Assembly: GCA_052266715.1 (NCBI GenBank)
Contig: JBQPRB010000003.1
From: Jeotgalibaca sp052266715
Lineage (GTDB): Bacteria > Bacillota > Bacilli > Lactobacillales > Aerococcaceae
Length of the DNA stretch: 64,000 nt
Direction: 5' to 3' (one strand)
A program made the translations under genes and the position numbers. The first letter of the stretch is position 1; each line of letters opens with the position of its first letter. This document shows, piece after piece, positions 43,375 to 51,832 of this stretch. The notes below the pieces were generated by a model. That model saw nothing but the letters and a program-made list of their open reading frames with translations. It was not told the DNA's origin and ran no database searches.

Positions 43375-45330
43375 ATGGAAATGAAGAACATAGTATTCAC
43401 GGACCAGATGATGAAGAACCATCCTTATGATGAAAAAACTGGTTTGTTAAATGTCACCCCTGAATTTGATTTAACTTATGCAACCGATGAAAAACTCGGA
43501 TTTATTTTTTCGCCTGACATGACGATTTTTCGTGTATGGGCGCCTGCTGCCTCCAAAATAGAACTTATTTTATTTCATACCTTATACGGGGATGGAGCAG
43601 AACACATTGCGATGAATCAAGTTGCACCAGGAACTTATGAAATTGATATCAACCGTAACTTGGATAATGTGGCCTATAACTTTGGTGTTTATTATCCAGA
43701 TGGAAAATATACTGAAACAGTCGATCCTTATGCAATCGCCACTACAAGTAATGGGGAACGTTCGGTGGTCGTTGATTTACTGACAACGAATCCGGAAAAT
43801 TGGAGTGAAAGAATGCCGCCTTTCACAGCTACAACGGATGCCGTTATTTATGAAGCAAGCGTTCGGGACTTTACCATGTCGGAATCAAGCGGGGCAAAGA
43901 ATCGCGGGAAATTTTTGGGTGTGGTGGAAAAAGGCACCAAGTCACCTAACGGACTGCCTACTGGGCTGGACTATTTGAAAGAGCTCGGGATCACGCATCT
44001 GCAGTTAATGCCGATGTACGATTTCCAGACTGTGAATGAAGAAAATCCCGAAGAGAAATATAACTGGGGGTATGATCCCCAAAACTACAATGTGCCGGAA
44101 GGTTCCTACGCGACCGATCCACGTGATCCAAAAACCCGTATTCGGGAAATGAAACAAATGGTGCAGGGATTGCATGATGCCGGCATTCGCGTGATTATGG
44201 ACGTGGTTTATAACCATGTGTATGATCCCGATACACATCCATTTGAAAGGGTGGCCCCGGGTTATTATTTCCGCCGCAATGAAGATGGCAGTATGTCGAA
44301 CGGAACAGGTGTGGGCAATGACACCGCTTCGGAACACGCAATGATGAAAAAATATATTTTGGACAGTGTGAAGTATTGGGCGCAGGAATACCATATCGAC
44401 GGGTTCCGTTTTGATTTGATGGGCATCCATGATGTTGATACAATGAATGCTGTCCGCGATATGTTGGATGAGATAGACCCTTCCATCATCGTGTTGGGTG
44501 AGGGTTGGAATTTAAACACGAATTTACCAGAAAATAAACGCGCATCCAGTATCAATGCGCGCCAAATGCCCGGGATTGCGCATTTTAACGATGCAATGCG
44601 GACTGCAATCAAAGGTGCGGACATGGGTGGCGGTTATGATACAGGTTTTATTTCCGGAAAGCCATTTATGGAACAGTGGATTGCGATCAATCAGCAAGGT
44701 GGATTGTACTACCCGCAGGATATCGCAGGTTATCAACAACCAGATCAAATCGTTCAATATGTTGAAGCGCACGATAATCATACATTGTTCGATAAATTAG
44801 CGATAAACATGCCCCATGACGATGAGCGGACACGCACGCGCCGTCATTTGTTGGCGTCGACATTGGCGATGTTGGCACAAGGGATTCCGTTCATTCATTC
44901 CGGGCAAGAGTTCTTGCGCACAAAGCAAGGAGAAGAAAATACCTATAATCTACCGGACGAAATCAACATGATTGATTGGGAACGCCGCGATGCGAAGCAA
45001 AAAGAAGTAACTTATATGAAAGAATTGATTCGCTTGCGTAAATCTGAACCATTATTCCGGATGCAGGATACTTTGGATATTGCCAAGCATATGGAAGTTT
45101 TGCAGGCAGATTATTATCAGATTGTCTGGCAATTAGAAAACGAAACCGATTTTTACTATATTATCTTTAACGGAAATGGAGACCCACGTTACTTCAGTAT
45201 TGAAGAGGGAAACTTTGAATTGTTGGTCCATGATTGTACCGTGACTTTGGATAACCCACGGATGTGGTTTGATACGGATGAAATCAAGGTTGAAGGCTTT
45301 TCGACCACGGTACTCCATAAAAAGAAATAA
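43375..45330 (+). CDS. pulA: Type I pullulanase (GH13, CBM48)
   Basis: About 651 residues from ATG 43375, spaced 9 nt after AAAAAGG. A CBM48-like N-domain (FSPDMTIFRVWAPAASKIEL) precedes the barrel. YNWGYDPQNYNVPEGSY is the type I pullulanase signature; DVVYNHVY is region I, DGFRFDLMGIHD holds the nucleophile, LGEGWN the acid/base and VEAHDNHTLFD the third acid. It hydrolyses alpha-1,6 branches of glycogen- or pullulan-derived dextrins. No signal peptide, so intracellular. The cre site upstream ties it to catabolite control. Confidence 0.95.
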   Translation: MEMKNIVFTDQMMKNHPYDEKTGLLNVTPEFDLTYATDEKLGFIFSPDMTIFRVWAPAASKIELILFHTLYGDGAEHIAMNQVAPGTYEIDINRNLDNVAYNFGVYYPDGKYTETVDPYAIATTSNGERSVVVDLLTTNPENWSERMPPFTATTDAVIYEASVRDFTMSESSGAKNRGKFLGVVEKGTKSPNGLPTGLDYLKELGITHLQLMPMYDFQTVNEENPEEKYNWGYDPQNYNVPEGSYATDPRDPKTRIREMKQMVQGLHDAGIRVIMDVVYNHVYDPDTHPFERVAPGYYFRRNEDGSMSNGTGVGNDTASEHAMMKKYILDSVKYWAQEYHIDGFRFDLMGIHDVDTMNAVRDMLDEIDPSIIVLGEGWNLNTNLPENKRASSINARQMPGIAHFNDAMRTAIKGADMGGGYDTGFISGKPFMEQWIAINQQGGLYYPQDIAGYQQPDQIVQYVEAHDNHTLFDKLAINMPHDDERTRTRRHLLASTLAMLAQGIPFIHSGQEFLRTKQGEENTYNLPDEINMIDWERRDAKQKEVTYMKELIRLRKSEPLFRMQDTLDIAKHMEVLQADYYQIVWQLENETDFYYIIFNGNGDPRYFSIEEGNFELLVHDCTVTLDNPRMWFDTDEIKVEGFSTTVLHKKK

Positions 45331-45371
45331 CTTTGGTACAATAGTATTAAAAGAATAAATGGGGTGTCGCA

Positions 45372-46190
45372 GTGATAAAATTAGTAGCAATTGATATTGA
45401 CGGAACACTTGTTAATGAGAAGAAAATCATGACTGAAAAAGTTAAAAAGACCATTCATGCTGCGATGGATCAAGGTGTAAAAATTGTCCTATGCACGGGA
45501 CGTCCTATTTCCGGAATCAGGCCTTATTTAGAAGAATTAGGGATGTTTGCGGAAGATGATTTCGTGATTTCCCAAAATGGTGCGGTGATTACCCGAACGG
45601 ACACAGAGGAAATTATCGAAGTTTGGCCGTTTGAAAAAAACGCTGTTGAGAAGTTGTATGATTTCGGAAAAGATTTTTCGGCTGATTTCCTGGTCATGAA
45701 TGAGGAAAAGTTCTATTTGATTGTGCCTGAAAATAATCAAAAGGCTATGAGACCTGCATTGATTAGTGAGGGCGAAACCGTCAGAATGGCTGTTGATACA
45801 ACGACTATTGGTGGGTTAGAAGGGGAATACGTCAAGGTCTTATTTTTCGGGGAAACCGCTGAGATTGATGAAGTTGAAGCAGCAGTTCCGAGTGAATTCC
45901 GGGATGAATTTTCGGTAACACGGAGTCAAACGTACTTATTGGAAATTGCGGCTAAAGGTATTAATAAGGGAACTGCGTTGACGAAATTGGCACAAGACCT
46001 AGGCTTTGAACGCGAAGAAGTCATGGCGATCGGTGACGGCAATAATGACTATCACATGATTAAGGTAGCTGGTTTGGGTGTGGTGATGGAAAACGGAACC
46101 GACTACCTGAAAAGTGTTGCCAAGGAACTGACCCTATCCAACGAAAATGATGGTGTTGCCCATGCGATTGAGAAGTTTGTGTTGAAATAA
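45372..46190 (+). CDS. Cof-type HAD-IIB hydrolase (sugar phosphatase YidA-like)
   Basis: 272 residues, GTG start. AIDIDGTLVNEKK is HAD motif I with both aspartates, LCTGRPISG motif II, KGINKGTAL the lysine motif III and GDGNNDYHMI motif IV; the C2B cap sits between. Family members dephosphorylate sugar phosphates and related metabolites. Its neighbourhood of glucan genes suits removal of excess hexose phosphate, but specificity cannot be read. Confidence 0.92.
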   Translation: MIKLVAIDIDGTLVNEKKIMTEKVKKTIHAAMDQGVKIVLCTGRPISGIRPYLEELGMFAEDDFVISQNGAVITRTDTEEIIEVWPFEKNAVEKLYDFGKDFSADFLVMNEEKFYLIVPENNQKAMRPALISEGETVRMAVDTTTIGGLEGEYVKVLFFGETAEIDEVEAAVPSEFRDEFSVTRSQTYLLEIAAKGINKGTALTKLAQDLGFEREEVMAIGDGNNDYHMIKVAGLGVVMENGTDYLKSVAKELTLSNENDGVAHAIEKFVLK

Positions 46191-46194
46191 AATT

Positions 46195-46225
46195 AAAAAC
46201 CGGGAGAACTTTTCTCCCGGTTTTT
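46195..46225. terminator. Bidirectional terminator between convergent genes
   Basis: AAAAACCGGGAG / CTCCCGGTTTTT stem; A-tract on one side and T-tract on the other, so it can serve both the HAD gene and the convergent exporter-like gene. Confidence 0.95.
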
Positions 46226-46231
46226 CTATAC

Positions 46232-47314
46232 TTAAAAATCATCAATTTGTGATATTTGGTAGTGTTTGTTGCTCTGTCGAAAGTTGGTGACGGCTTTGTT
46301 GAACCTGATCAGTTCATCTTCATATTCCAGTATTGCACTCATCAAGTGGATACCACTGTAACCTTTTTGATGGACAAAATCGGTAACGTTACTTTGTTCT
46401 TGTGCATGTTTGAAAAAGTTGTCGAGCAGGAGTTTCCGCTCTTCTTTATTTGCTTCAAAGAACTGGACTTGTTCCGGGGCAACCCGGCCGCTGAATTTCA
46501 GCATGATTTGTTCGTGTCCGGTCATTAAGGTCTCCATCCGTTCGCGGATTGTGACCCGCATGGACTGGGGAAAGTTAAAGAAACTATTTTCGTATTCGTG
46601 CATCACCGAAAGGACGTTGTATGCAGCGCGGGTAGTTTTAATCATGCGCCGGTAAATAACGAGTTGTTTTCTTTCATCAAGTTTGTAACGTGTGAAAGGA
46701 AGGCGGCTTTCTTGCAAGAGTTCAAAGAAATAATCCATTCGTGTAAGCTGGGCACGTGCCCATTTCAAATCCTTGTCCATGATGGAAAAGTTAGTGTTTT
46801 TGCGCAAGCTCGACCGAATCCACACGAGGAATTCGCTCGTTGCATAGTCGATGATATGGTATAATTTCTCACCGTATTTAGGTGGATGGATGAAAGTATT
46901 AACCAAAAAGGCGATGATGACGCCGATGAAGGTCTCGGCTACCCGAATCGCTGCGACGCTGTAAAGGGAGCCACTTTCGTTCAGCATGATAACAATCATG
47001 GTAATGGCAGCCAAGCTGATCACGTCACCTAATTTTAAATAATTCAGGATGGCAATCAACAAGACGGTTGCCAGACCGATGATAATAACGTTGGTACCAA
47101 TGGTGGTACTGATAAGTGCTGCCAAAAATCCACCGATTGCGTTGGCGACGAGTCGGTTGCGCATAGTCTGGTAAGATTTTGCGACAGAAGGTTGAGTGGA
47201 GGGTACTGCAGAAATTCCTGCGATGACACCCGCATCAGTTGCAATCAGTTGGGCAAGTATTATAGATAAGGTAACAGCAAGTCCGGTTTTAAACGCACGC
47301 GCACCTAATTTCAT
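46232..47314 (-). CDS. Aromatic acid exporter family membrane protein (DUF939/FUSC-like)
   Basis: 360 residues. Four to six spans in the first ~150 residues (TGLAVTLSIILAQLI, VIAGISAVPSTQPSVAKSYQ, ANAIGGFLAALISTTIG, VAETFIGVIIAFLVNTF) and a cytoplasmic helical C-terminal domain. This is the Firmicutes ArAE_1/DUF939 layout, half of a fusaric-acid-resistance-type exporter. HPPKYGEKLY at the end of the membrane part is typical. Substrate unknown. Confidence 0.88.
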   Translation of the reverse strand: MKLGARAFKTGLAVTLSIILAQLIATDAGVIAGISAVPSTQPSVAKSYQTMRNRLVANAIGGFLAALISTTIGTNVIIIGLATVLLIAILNYLKLGDVISLAAITMIVIMLNESGSLYSVAAIRVAETFIGVIIAFLVNTFIHPPKYGEKLYHIIDYATSEFLVWIRSSLRKNTNFSIMDKDLKWARAQLTRMDYFFELLQESRLPFTRYKLDERKQLVIYRRMIKTTRAAYNVLSVMHEYENSFFNFPQSMRVTIRERMETLMTGHEQIMLKFSGRVAPEQVQFFEANKEERKLLLDNFFKHAQEQSNVTDFVHQKGYSGIHLMSAILEYEDELIRFNKAVTNFRQSNKHYQISQIDDF

Positions 47315-47351
47315 ATGGGTTCAGCTCCGAAATTCTTTATTTAATTTGGTC

Positions 47352-47381
47352 ATTATATCTTACATTCACTACAATTGTAAA
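47352..47381 (-). promoter_or_regulatory. Promoter of the DUF939 exporter gene
   Basis: On the minus strand TTTACA and TATAAT are 18 bp apart. Confidence 0.65.
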
Positions 47382-47439
47382 TGACCCAGTGTTTAAAGGC
47401 AACGTCTGAAGTATATAGAGTGAAAATTATGGGGGAATT

Positions 47440-47448
47440 TGTTATAAT
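47440..47448 (+). promoter_or_regulatory. Extended -10 promoter of perR
   Basis: TGTTATAAT, 48 nt before the start. TTATAATAAT here resembles half of a PerR box (TTATAATnATTATAA), which would suit autoregulation. Confidence 0.5.
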
Positions 47449-47495
47449 AATGGATAGTAAAAATGGCCTTCCTGATGGAAAGAGGGTAGAAAAAA

Positions 47496-47930
47496 ATGAC
47501 ACATCCAATGGTAAGTGATTCGATAAATAAATTAAGGCATGAAAATGTCCGCATTACGCCGCAAAGGGAAGCGATTCTCGAGTTTATGGTTGAAACAGAT
47601 AACCATCCAACCGCCGATGAGATTTACCAAGCTTTGTCGGTGCGTTTTCCCAGTATGAGTGCCGCAACGGTCTATAATAACTTGCATTTGTTTACCAAGG
47701 TTGGTTTTGTTAAAGAGCTAACGTATGGGGACGGCGCAAGCCGGTTTGATTTTACAAATACCCAGCATTACCACGCAATCTGTGAAAAGTGTGGGGCAGT
47801 GGTGGATTTATATTACCCGATTCTGGACGATTTAGAGGAAGTAACCCATGATTTGATTGGGTTTGAAGTGACGCATCACCGCATGGAAGTGTATGGTATC
47901 TGTGCTGATTGTCTTGCTCAAAAAAAATAG
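47496..47930 (+). CDS. perR: PerR-type Fur family peroxide regulator
   Basis: 144 residues. RITPQREAILEFM and FPSMSAATVYNNLHLFTKVG form the winged helix. HPTADEIY and the FDFTNTQHYHAICEKC stretch carry the regulatory-metal His/Asp ligands, and CEKC with CADC form the structural zinc site. The Asp in the ligand set favours PerR over Fur. With Mn or Fe bound it represses peroxide-stress genes; oxidation of the histidines releases DNA. AGAGGG precedes the ATG. Confidence 0.9.
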   Translation: MTHPMVSDSINKLRHENVRITPQREAILEFMVETDNHPTADEIYQALSVRFPSMSAATVYNNLHLFTKVGFVKELTYGDGASRFDFTNTQHYHAICEKCGAVVDLYYPILDDLEEVTHDLIGFEVTHHRMEVYGICADCLAQKK

Positions 47931-47959
47931 CCTTTTCTAATATGGAAAAGGCTATTTTA
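47924..47959 (+). terminator. Terminator overlapping the perR stop
   Basis: AAAATAGCCTTTTC / GAAAAGGCTATTTT; the TAG stop is in the ascending arm. Confidence 0.88.
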
Positions 47960-48001
47960 TTGTATAATGGTAGTAATTATTGTGTTTGAAGGGGGAAATG
48001 A

Positions 48002-48949
48002 ATGCCAACTTTAAATGATGTTGCCAAGCTGGCAAATGTTTCAAAAATGACTGTATCCCGGGTAATCAATCATCCTGAGCAAGTAACGGAAGAATTACGC
48101 AATTTGGTTCATAAAGCGATGGTAGAACTGGACTATCGGCCGAATAAAGCCGCGAAAGCCTTGGCACAAAACCGGACGTTGATTGTGAAGGTCATGATAT
48201 TGGAGGAGTTGGACACAACCGACCCCTATTTCATGAACTTGTTGATCGGGATTGCGAGTGAGTTGGACAAAAACCACTATGCTCTGCAATTGATTACCCA
48301 GGACAGTACAAATAAAACCGAGTGTGACGGTTACATCATTATGGGGATGCGCGAGAAGGACTATACGTGGATTAAAGAGATTCCGAAGCCGGTAGTCCTT
48401 TTCGGTGAAAATGACTATGGCGTGACTTACGTCGATTCAAATAATGTCGGTGGAACTGCGAAGGCGACCGAATTTGCTATTTCGCGCGGATATGAAAAAA
48501 TCACGTTCGTCGGGATTGATGTGGCGGATTTGTTCGAGCGCTCCCGCGAAAAAGGTTATTTGGAAACGATGAAGGCTGCAGGAATGGAGACGGAGATATT
48601 GCGGTTTGATAACCACTCAACGCCGCCGATGGAATATTTCCGCGAAAACTTGCATCGCTATCCAGAAAATACGTGCTTCGTTTGTGGATCGGACCGATTG
48701 GCTTTAGGTGTTGAAAATGGCATCCATCAAACAGGGAAATCCGTTCCGACTGACTACGGGGTTATCGGTTTCGATGGGGTTTTGCTGGATCAAATCGCGT
48801 TACCGAAACTTACCACCATCAAACAAGATGTCCGCCAAATGGGAGAATTGTGTGCGCAAATTGTATTGCGCAAGATTCAGTTTCCGGATGAGGAAGTGGA
48901 AAGTATCGAATTTGATACCCAATTGATTATTAGAGAAAGTACAAAATAA
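48002..48949 (+). CDS. LacI family regulator, probably of the maltodextrin genes
   Basis: 315 residues. TLNDVAKLANVSKMTVSRVI with NHPEQVTEE is a textbook LacI helix-turn-helix and YRPNKAAKALAQ the hinge helix. The rest is the periplasmic-binding-like sensor domain, ending with GFDGVLLDQIALPKLTTI. It lies 1.1 kb before the GH13/maltodextrin operon, and 16-bp LacI-type palindromes occur at 50031 and 53155, so it is the likely MalR. The effector, probably maltose or a maltodextrin, is inferred. Own TGTATAAT promoter at 47961. Confidence 0.88.
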   Translation: MPTLNDVAKLANVSKMTVSRVINHPEQVTEELRNLVHKAMVELDYRPNKAAKALAQNRTLIVKVMILEELDTTDPYFMNLLIGIASELDKNHYALQLITQDSTNKTECDGYIIMGMREKDYTWIKEIPKPVVLFGENDYGVTYVDSNNVGGTAKATEFAISRGYEKITFVGIDVADLFERSREKGYLETMKAAGMETEILRFDNHSTPPMEYFRENLHRYPENTCFVCGSDRLALGVENGIHQTGKSVPTDYGVIGFDGVLLDQIALPKLTTIKQDVRQMGELCAQIVLRKIQFPDEEVESIEFDTQLIIRESTK

Positions 48950-48971
48950 ACACGCTCACGCGTGTTTTTTT
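48949..48971 (+). terminator. Terminator after the LacI-type gene
   Basis: ACACGC TCAC GCGTGT stem and T7 tail. Confidence 0.88.
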
Positions 48972-48991
48972 GTTAGGGTAATTTGTTGAGG

Positions 48992-49131
48992 TGCGGCGTT
49001 GGCGTTGAAAAAAATTCTTAACGCCGCATTTTTGTGCTAAATGCGGCGTTCCTCATAAAACTAGACCACCAACGCCGCACAAATAGTAAAAAGTGCGGCG
49101 TTCTGGACGAAATGTCCCAATGAACGCCGCA
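48992..49131. repeat. Phased inverted-word array 4 (word AACGCCGCA)
   Basis: Six perfect 9-bp words alternate: TGCGGCGTT at 48992, 49042 and 49094; AACGCCGCA at 49020, 49071 and 49123. Gaps are 19, 13, 20, 14, 20 nt, again a 51-bp period. The word is that of array 3, and short stretches beside words agree (TTCTTAACGCCGCATTTT in both), so the two share descent. No NERD gene or composite element adjoins it; it lies between the 3' ends of two convergent genes. Confidence 0.96.
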
Positions 49132-49150
49132 CCACCAACCATAATATCAC

Positions 49151-49960
49151 TTATTTCCCATTCATCTCCACCGATTTAGCAATGGCTGCTTCAACTGACT
49201 GCATCACCGCACTCCGCAAGCCGTTTTCTTCGGCCTTAACGACCATTTCAATCGTCGTGCCACCGGGTGAGCAGACAGCATCCTTCAGTTCTCCCGGATG
49301 GCGACCGGATTCCAGCACCATTTTGGCCGTTCCCAACATCGCTTGCGCTGCAAAGTTATAAGCCTGCGCCCGGGGCATACCGGCACGCACCACTGCATCG
49401 GCCATCGCCTCAATGACCATGTACAACATTGCAGGTGAGGAACCACTGACGCCGATTACTGCGTCAAACAACCGTTCTTCTACAACCTCAACTTTTCCCA
49501 AACTACTGAACAAGGCCACCAGTTCCTCCTGTTCTTCCCGGGCCACACCCTCACCAAAACACAAGCCAATCATCGCTTCCCCGACCGCAGCTGGTGTATT
49601 CGGCATCGCCCGCGCAATTTTTACAGGCGCACCAAATGACTCCATCACGTCTTCAAGCGTTACTCCGGCGGCAACCGCCACAACCACTGCGTCAGGACGG
49701 ACCGATTCGCGCACTTCTTTAATAATCGCATCATACAAGTGGGGTTTTATCGTTAAAAATAAAATATCGGCAGCTTTCGCCACCGTAACGTTATCGGTGG
49801 TCGTCAAAATTCCCCATTTCGCACGCAAACCCTCCAATACTTTTTCGTTTCGCCGTGAAGCAATCACGTCACTCGGCTCAGCAAACCCAGCATTCAACAT
49901 GCCTTTTAAAATTGCTTGGCCCATATTTCCCATGCCAATGAAACCTATTTTTTTATTCAT
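49151..49960 (-). CDS. proC: Pyrroline-5-carboxylate reductase
   Basis: 269 residues. KKIGFIGMGNMGQAILKGML is the Rossmann NAD(P)-binding start, LTIKPHLYDAII and RAMPNTPAAVGEAM are conserved core motifs and GVSGSSPAMLYMVIEAMADA the ProC signature; SPGGTTIEMV closes the active site. It makes L-proline from pyrroline-5-carboxylate. Single gene, opposite to the glucan genes. A good promoter lies at 49993-50020. Confidence 0.95.
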   Translation of the reverse strand: MNKKIGFIGMGNMGQAILKGMLNAGFAEPSDVIASRRNEKVLEGLRAKWGILTTTDNVTVAKAADILFLTIKPHLYDAIIKEVRESVRPDAVVVAVAAGVTLEDVMESFGAPVKIARAMPNTPAAVGEAMIGLCFGEGVAREEQEELVALFSSLGKVEVVEERLFDAVIGVSGSSPAMLYMVIEAMADAVVRAGMPRAQAYNFAAQAMLGTAKMVLESGRHPGELKDAVCSPGGTTIEMVVKAEENGLRSAVMQSVEAAIAKSVEMNGK

Positions 49961-49992
49961 TTCCGCACCGTCCGTTCATCTATTTTCTTTCT

Positions 49993-50020
49993 ATTATAAC
50001 AAGAACATCCCCTGCATCAA
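49993..50020 (-). promoter_or_regulatory. Promoter of proC
   Basis: On the minus strand TTGATG and TATAAT are 16 bp apart with TG one base before the -10. Confidence 0.7.
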
Positions 50021-50030
50021 AATTCGTATT

Positions 50031-50046
50031 TTGATAACGGTAACAA
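50031..50046. promoter_or_regulatory. LacI-type operator before the first GH13 gene
   Basis: TTGATAACGGTAACAA is an imperfect palindrome with a central CG; its complement, TTGTTACCGTTATCAA, matches the site at 53155 at 14 of 16 positions. It lies between proC and the GH13 gene and starts with a possible -35 (TTGATA). Confidence 0.7.
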
Positions 50047-50110
50047 GTTGCTTTCGTAATCGTTTTCAGCGAAACTAGGAATAAGAGGAATTATAAAAGG
50101 AGGCAGCAAC

Positions 50111-51817
50111 ATGGAACAAAACACACCTTGGTGGCATAAAACGATTTTATACCAAGTGTACCCAATGAGTTTCCAGGATACCAACCATGACGGCATCGGT
50201 GATATTCCAGGAATCACGCGTCGTCTGGATTATATCCAAAGTCTGGGCGTCAACATGATTTGGATCAATCCCATTTTCGCTTCACCAAAAGTGGACAACG
50301 GCTACGATGTTTCCAATTATATGGAAATCGATCCGCAGTTTGGCACGATGCAGGACGTGGAAGAACTGATTCATGAAGCTCATATCCGGGGCATCAAAAT
50401 TATTTTTGACCTGATTCTCAATCACACATCCGACCAACATCCTTGGTTCCAGGAAGCAATCAAGAGCCCGGATAATGAATACCGCAATTATTATATTTGG
50501 CGTGACGGCAAGAAGAACGGAGCGAAAGCGCCCAACAACTGGGAAGGTTTTTTCAATACTTCCGTCTGGGAAAAAGGTCCACTAGAAGATGACCAATACT
50601 ATTTCCACTTGTTCGCCAAAGAGATGCCCGATTTAAACTGGGAGAACCCGAATGTCCGCCGTGCTCTTGAAGACGTTGCCCTGTTTTGGCTTGATAAAGG
50701 AATCGACGGTTTCCGGCTGGATGCCTTTATCCACATCGTGAAAGAAGAAGGTTTTCCGGATCTCGATTTACCGGAAGGCCAAATCGACTTGGCCGAACAG
50801 TATTACTCTAACTTACCGAAAGTGAATCAATACATGCGGATTTTTACTACCAGTCTGCGCGAACACTTCCCGGATATTTATATGCTGGGTGAAGCAGCTT
50901 CGGCGAATGTTGAGTTGGCCCGTTCTTACTGCGACATCGATCAAGGCGGCTGTAACTCGGTCATCACCTTCCGCTATTTCACGATGGATGAAGAAGCAAA
51001 GGATAAACGCCTCAACGGCAACATGCAGGCAACCAAACTCCTTTATCCAGAGTTCGAAGCAAATATGGATGAGTGGCAACGCGCCATGGCTGATGTTGGT
51101 GGACCGACGCTTTACTGGAGTAATCACGACATGGCCCGGACTGTTTCCCGGATCGGAAACGACCATATCTACCGCGACAACTCTGCAAAAATGTTGGCAA
51201 CCTTGATGTATTTACAAAAAGGCATTCCCGTTATTTACAATGGTGAAGAAATAGGCATGAAGAACTTATATATTGACGCTATCGAAGATTTCAAATCCCC
51301 GGAAGCGCAAGGATTTTATGAAAAAGCGCTGGAGCTTGGTTATACGAGGGAGTGGGCGATTCACAATATCCGCGAAACTTCCAAGGATTCCGCACGGGGC
51401 GGCATGCAGTGGCATGATGGCGACTATGCCGGTTTTTCGACCGTGGAACCGTGGAGTGGCGTCAATGTAGAGAAGAAATATAACGTCAAAGACCAGATGA
51501 TGGATTCAGAGAGCATTTTGATTCATTACAAAAAAATCCTGGATTTAAAACGGACGGAATTATTCTGCATAGGTGATTACCGTTTGTTGCCAACCGATGC
51601 CAACATTTACGCCTATGAGCGCGAGTATAGTAATAAAGCCGCAACAATTATCTGTAATGTCACCGAAGAGATGCAATTTTACGATTTACCACCTGTTCCG
51701 GAAAATGGCTATCGGCGTCCCATCTTGTCAAATGAAGGGGTTCGTCTGATAAAAGGGGGCAACACCGTTCGTTTAGGCCCTTATGCAGCAGTGGTACTAC
51801 TCACTGATTATGAATAA
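50111..51817 (+). CDS. GH13 alpha-glucosidase (oligo-1,6-/maltose glucosidase family)
   Basis: 568 residues. WWHKTILYQVYPMSFQDTNH is the entry of the GH13_31-type enzymes; DLILNHTSDQHPWF region I, DGFRLDAFIHI nucleophile, MLGEAASAN acid/base, YWSNHDMARTVSR third acid. DLN and a small B domain are in place. Ala after the nucleophile, rather than Val, is reported to favour alpha-1,4 over alpha-1,6 bonds in this family, so maltose/maltodextrin cleavage is the better guess. Cytoplasmic. AAAGGAGG precedes the ATG; it is 15 nt from the next GH13 gene, as an operon. Confidence 0.92.
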   Translation: MEQNTPWWHKTILYQVYPMSFQDTNHDGIGDIPGITRRLDYIQSLGVNMIWINPIFASPKVDNGYDVSNYMEIDPQFGTMQDVEELIHEAHIRGIKIIFDLILNHTSDQHPWFQEAIKSPDNEYRNYYIWRDGKKNGAKAPNNWEGFFNTSVWEKGPLEDDQYYFHLFAKEMPDLNWENPNVRRALEDVALFWLDKGIDGFRLDAFIHIVKEEGFPDLDLPEGQIDLAEQYYSNLPKVNQYMRIFTTSLREHFPDIYMLGEAASANVELARSYCDIDQGGCNSVITFRYFTMDEEAKDKRLNGNMQATKLLYPEFEANMDEWQRAMADVGGPTLYWSNHDMARTVSRIGNDHIYRDNSAKMLATLMYLQKGIPVIYNGEEIGMKNLYIDAIEDFKSPEAQGFYEKALELGYTREWAIHNIRETSKDSARGGMQWHDGDYAGFSTVEPWSGVNVEKKYNVKDQMMDSESILIHYKKILDLKRTELFCIGDYRLLPTDANIYAYEREYSNKAATIICNVTEEMQFYDLPPVPENGYRRPILSNEGVRLIKGGNTVRLGPYAAVVLLTDYE

Positions 51818-51832
51818 TAAAAGGAGGATTTT

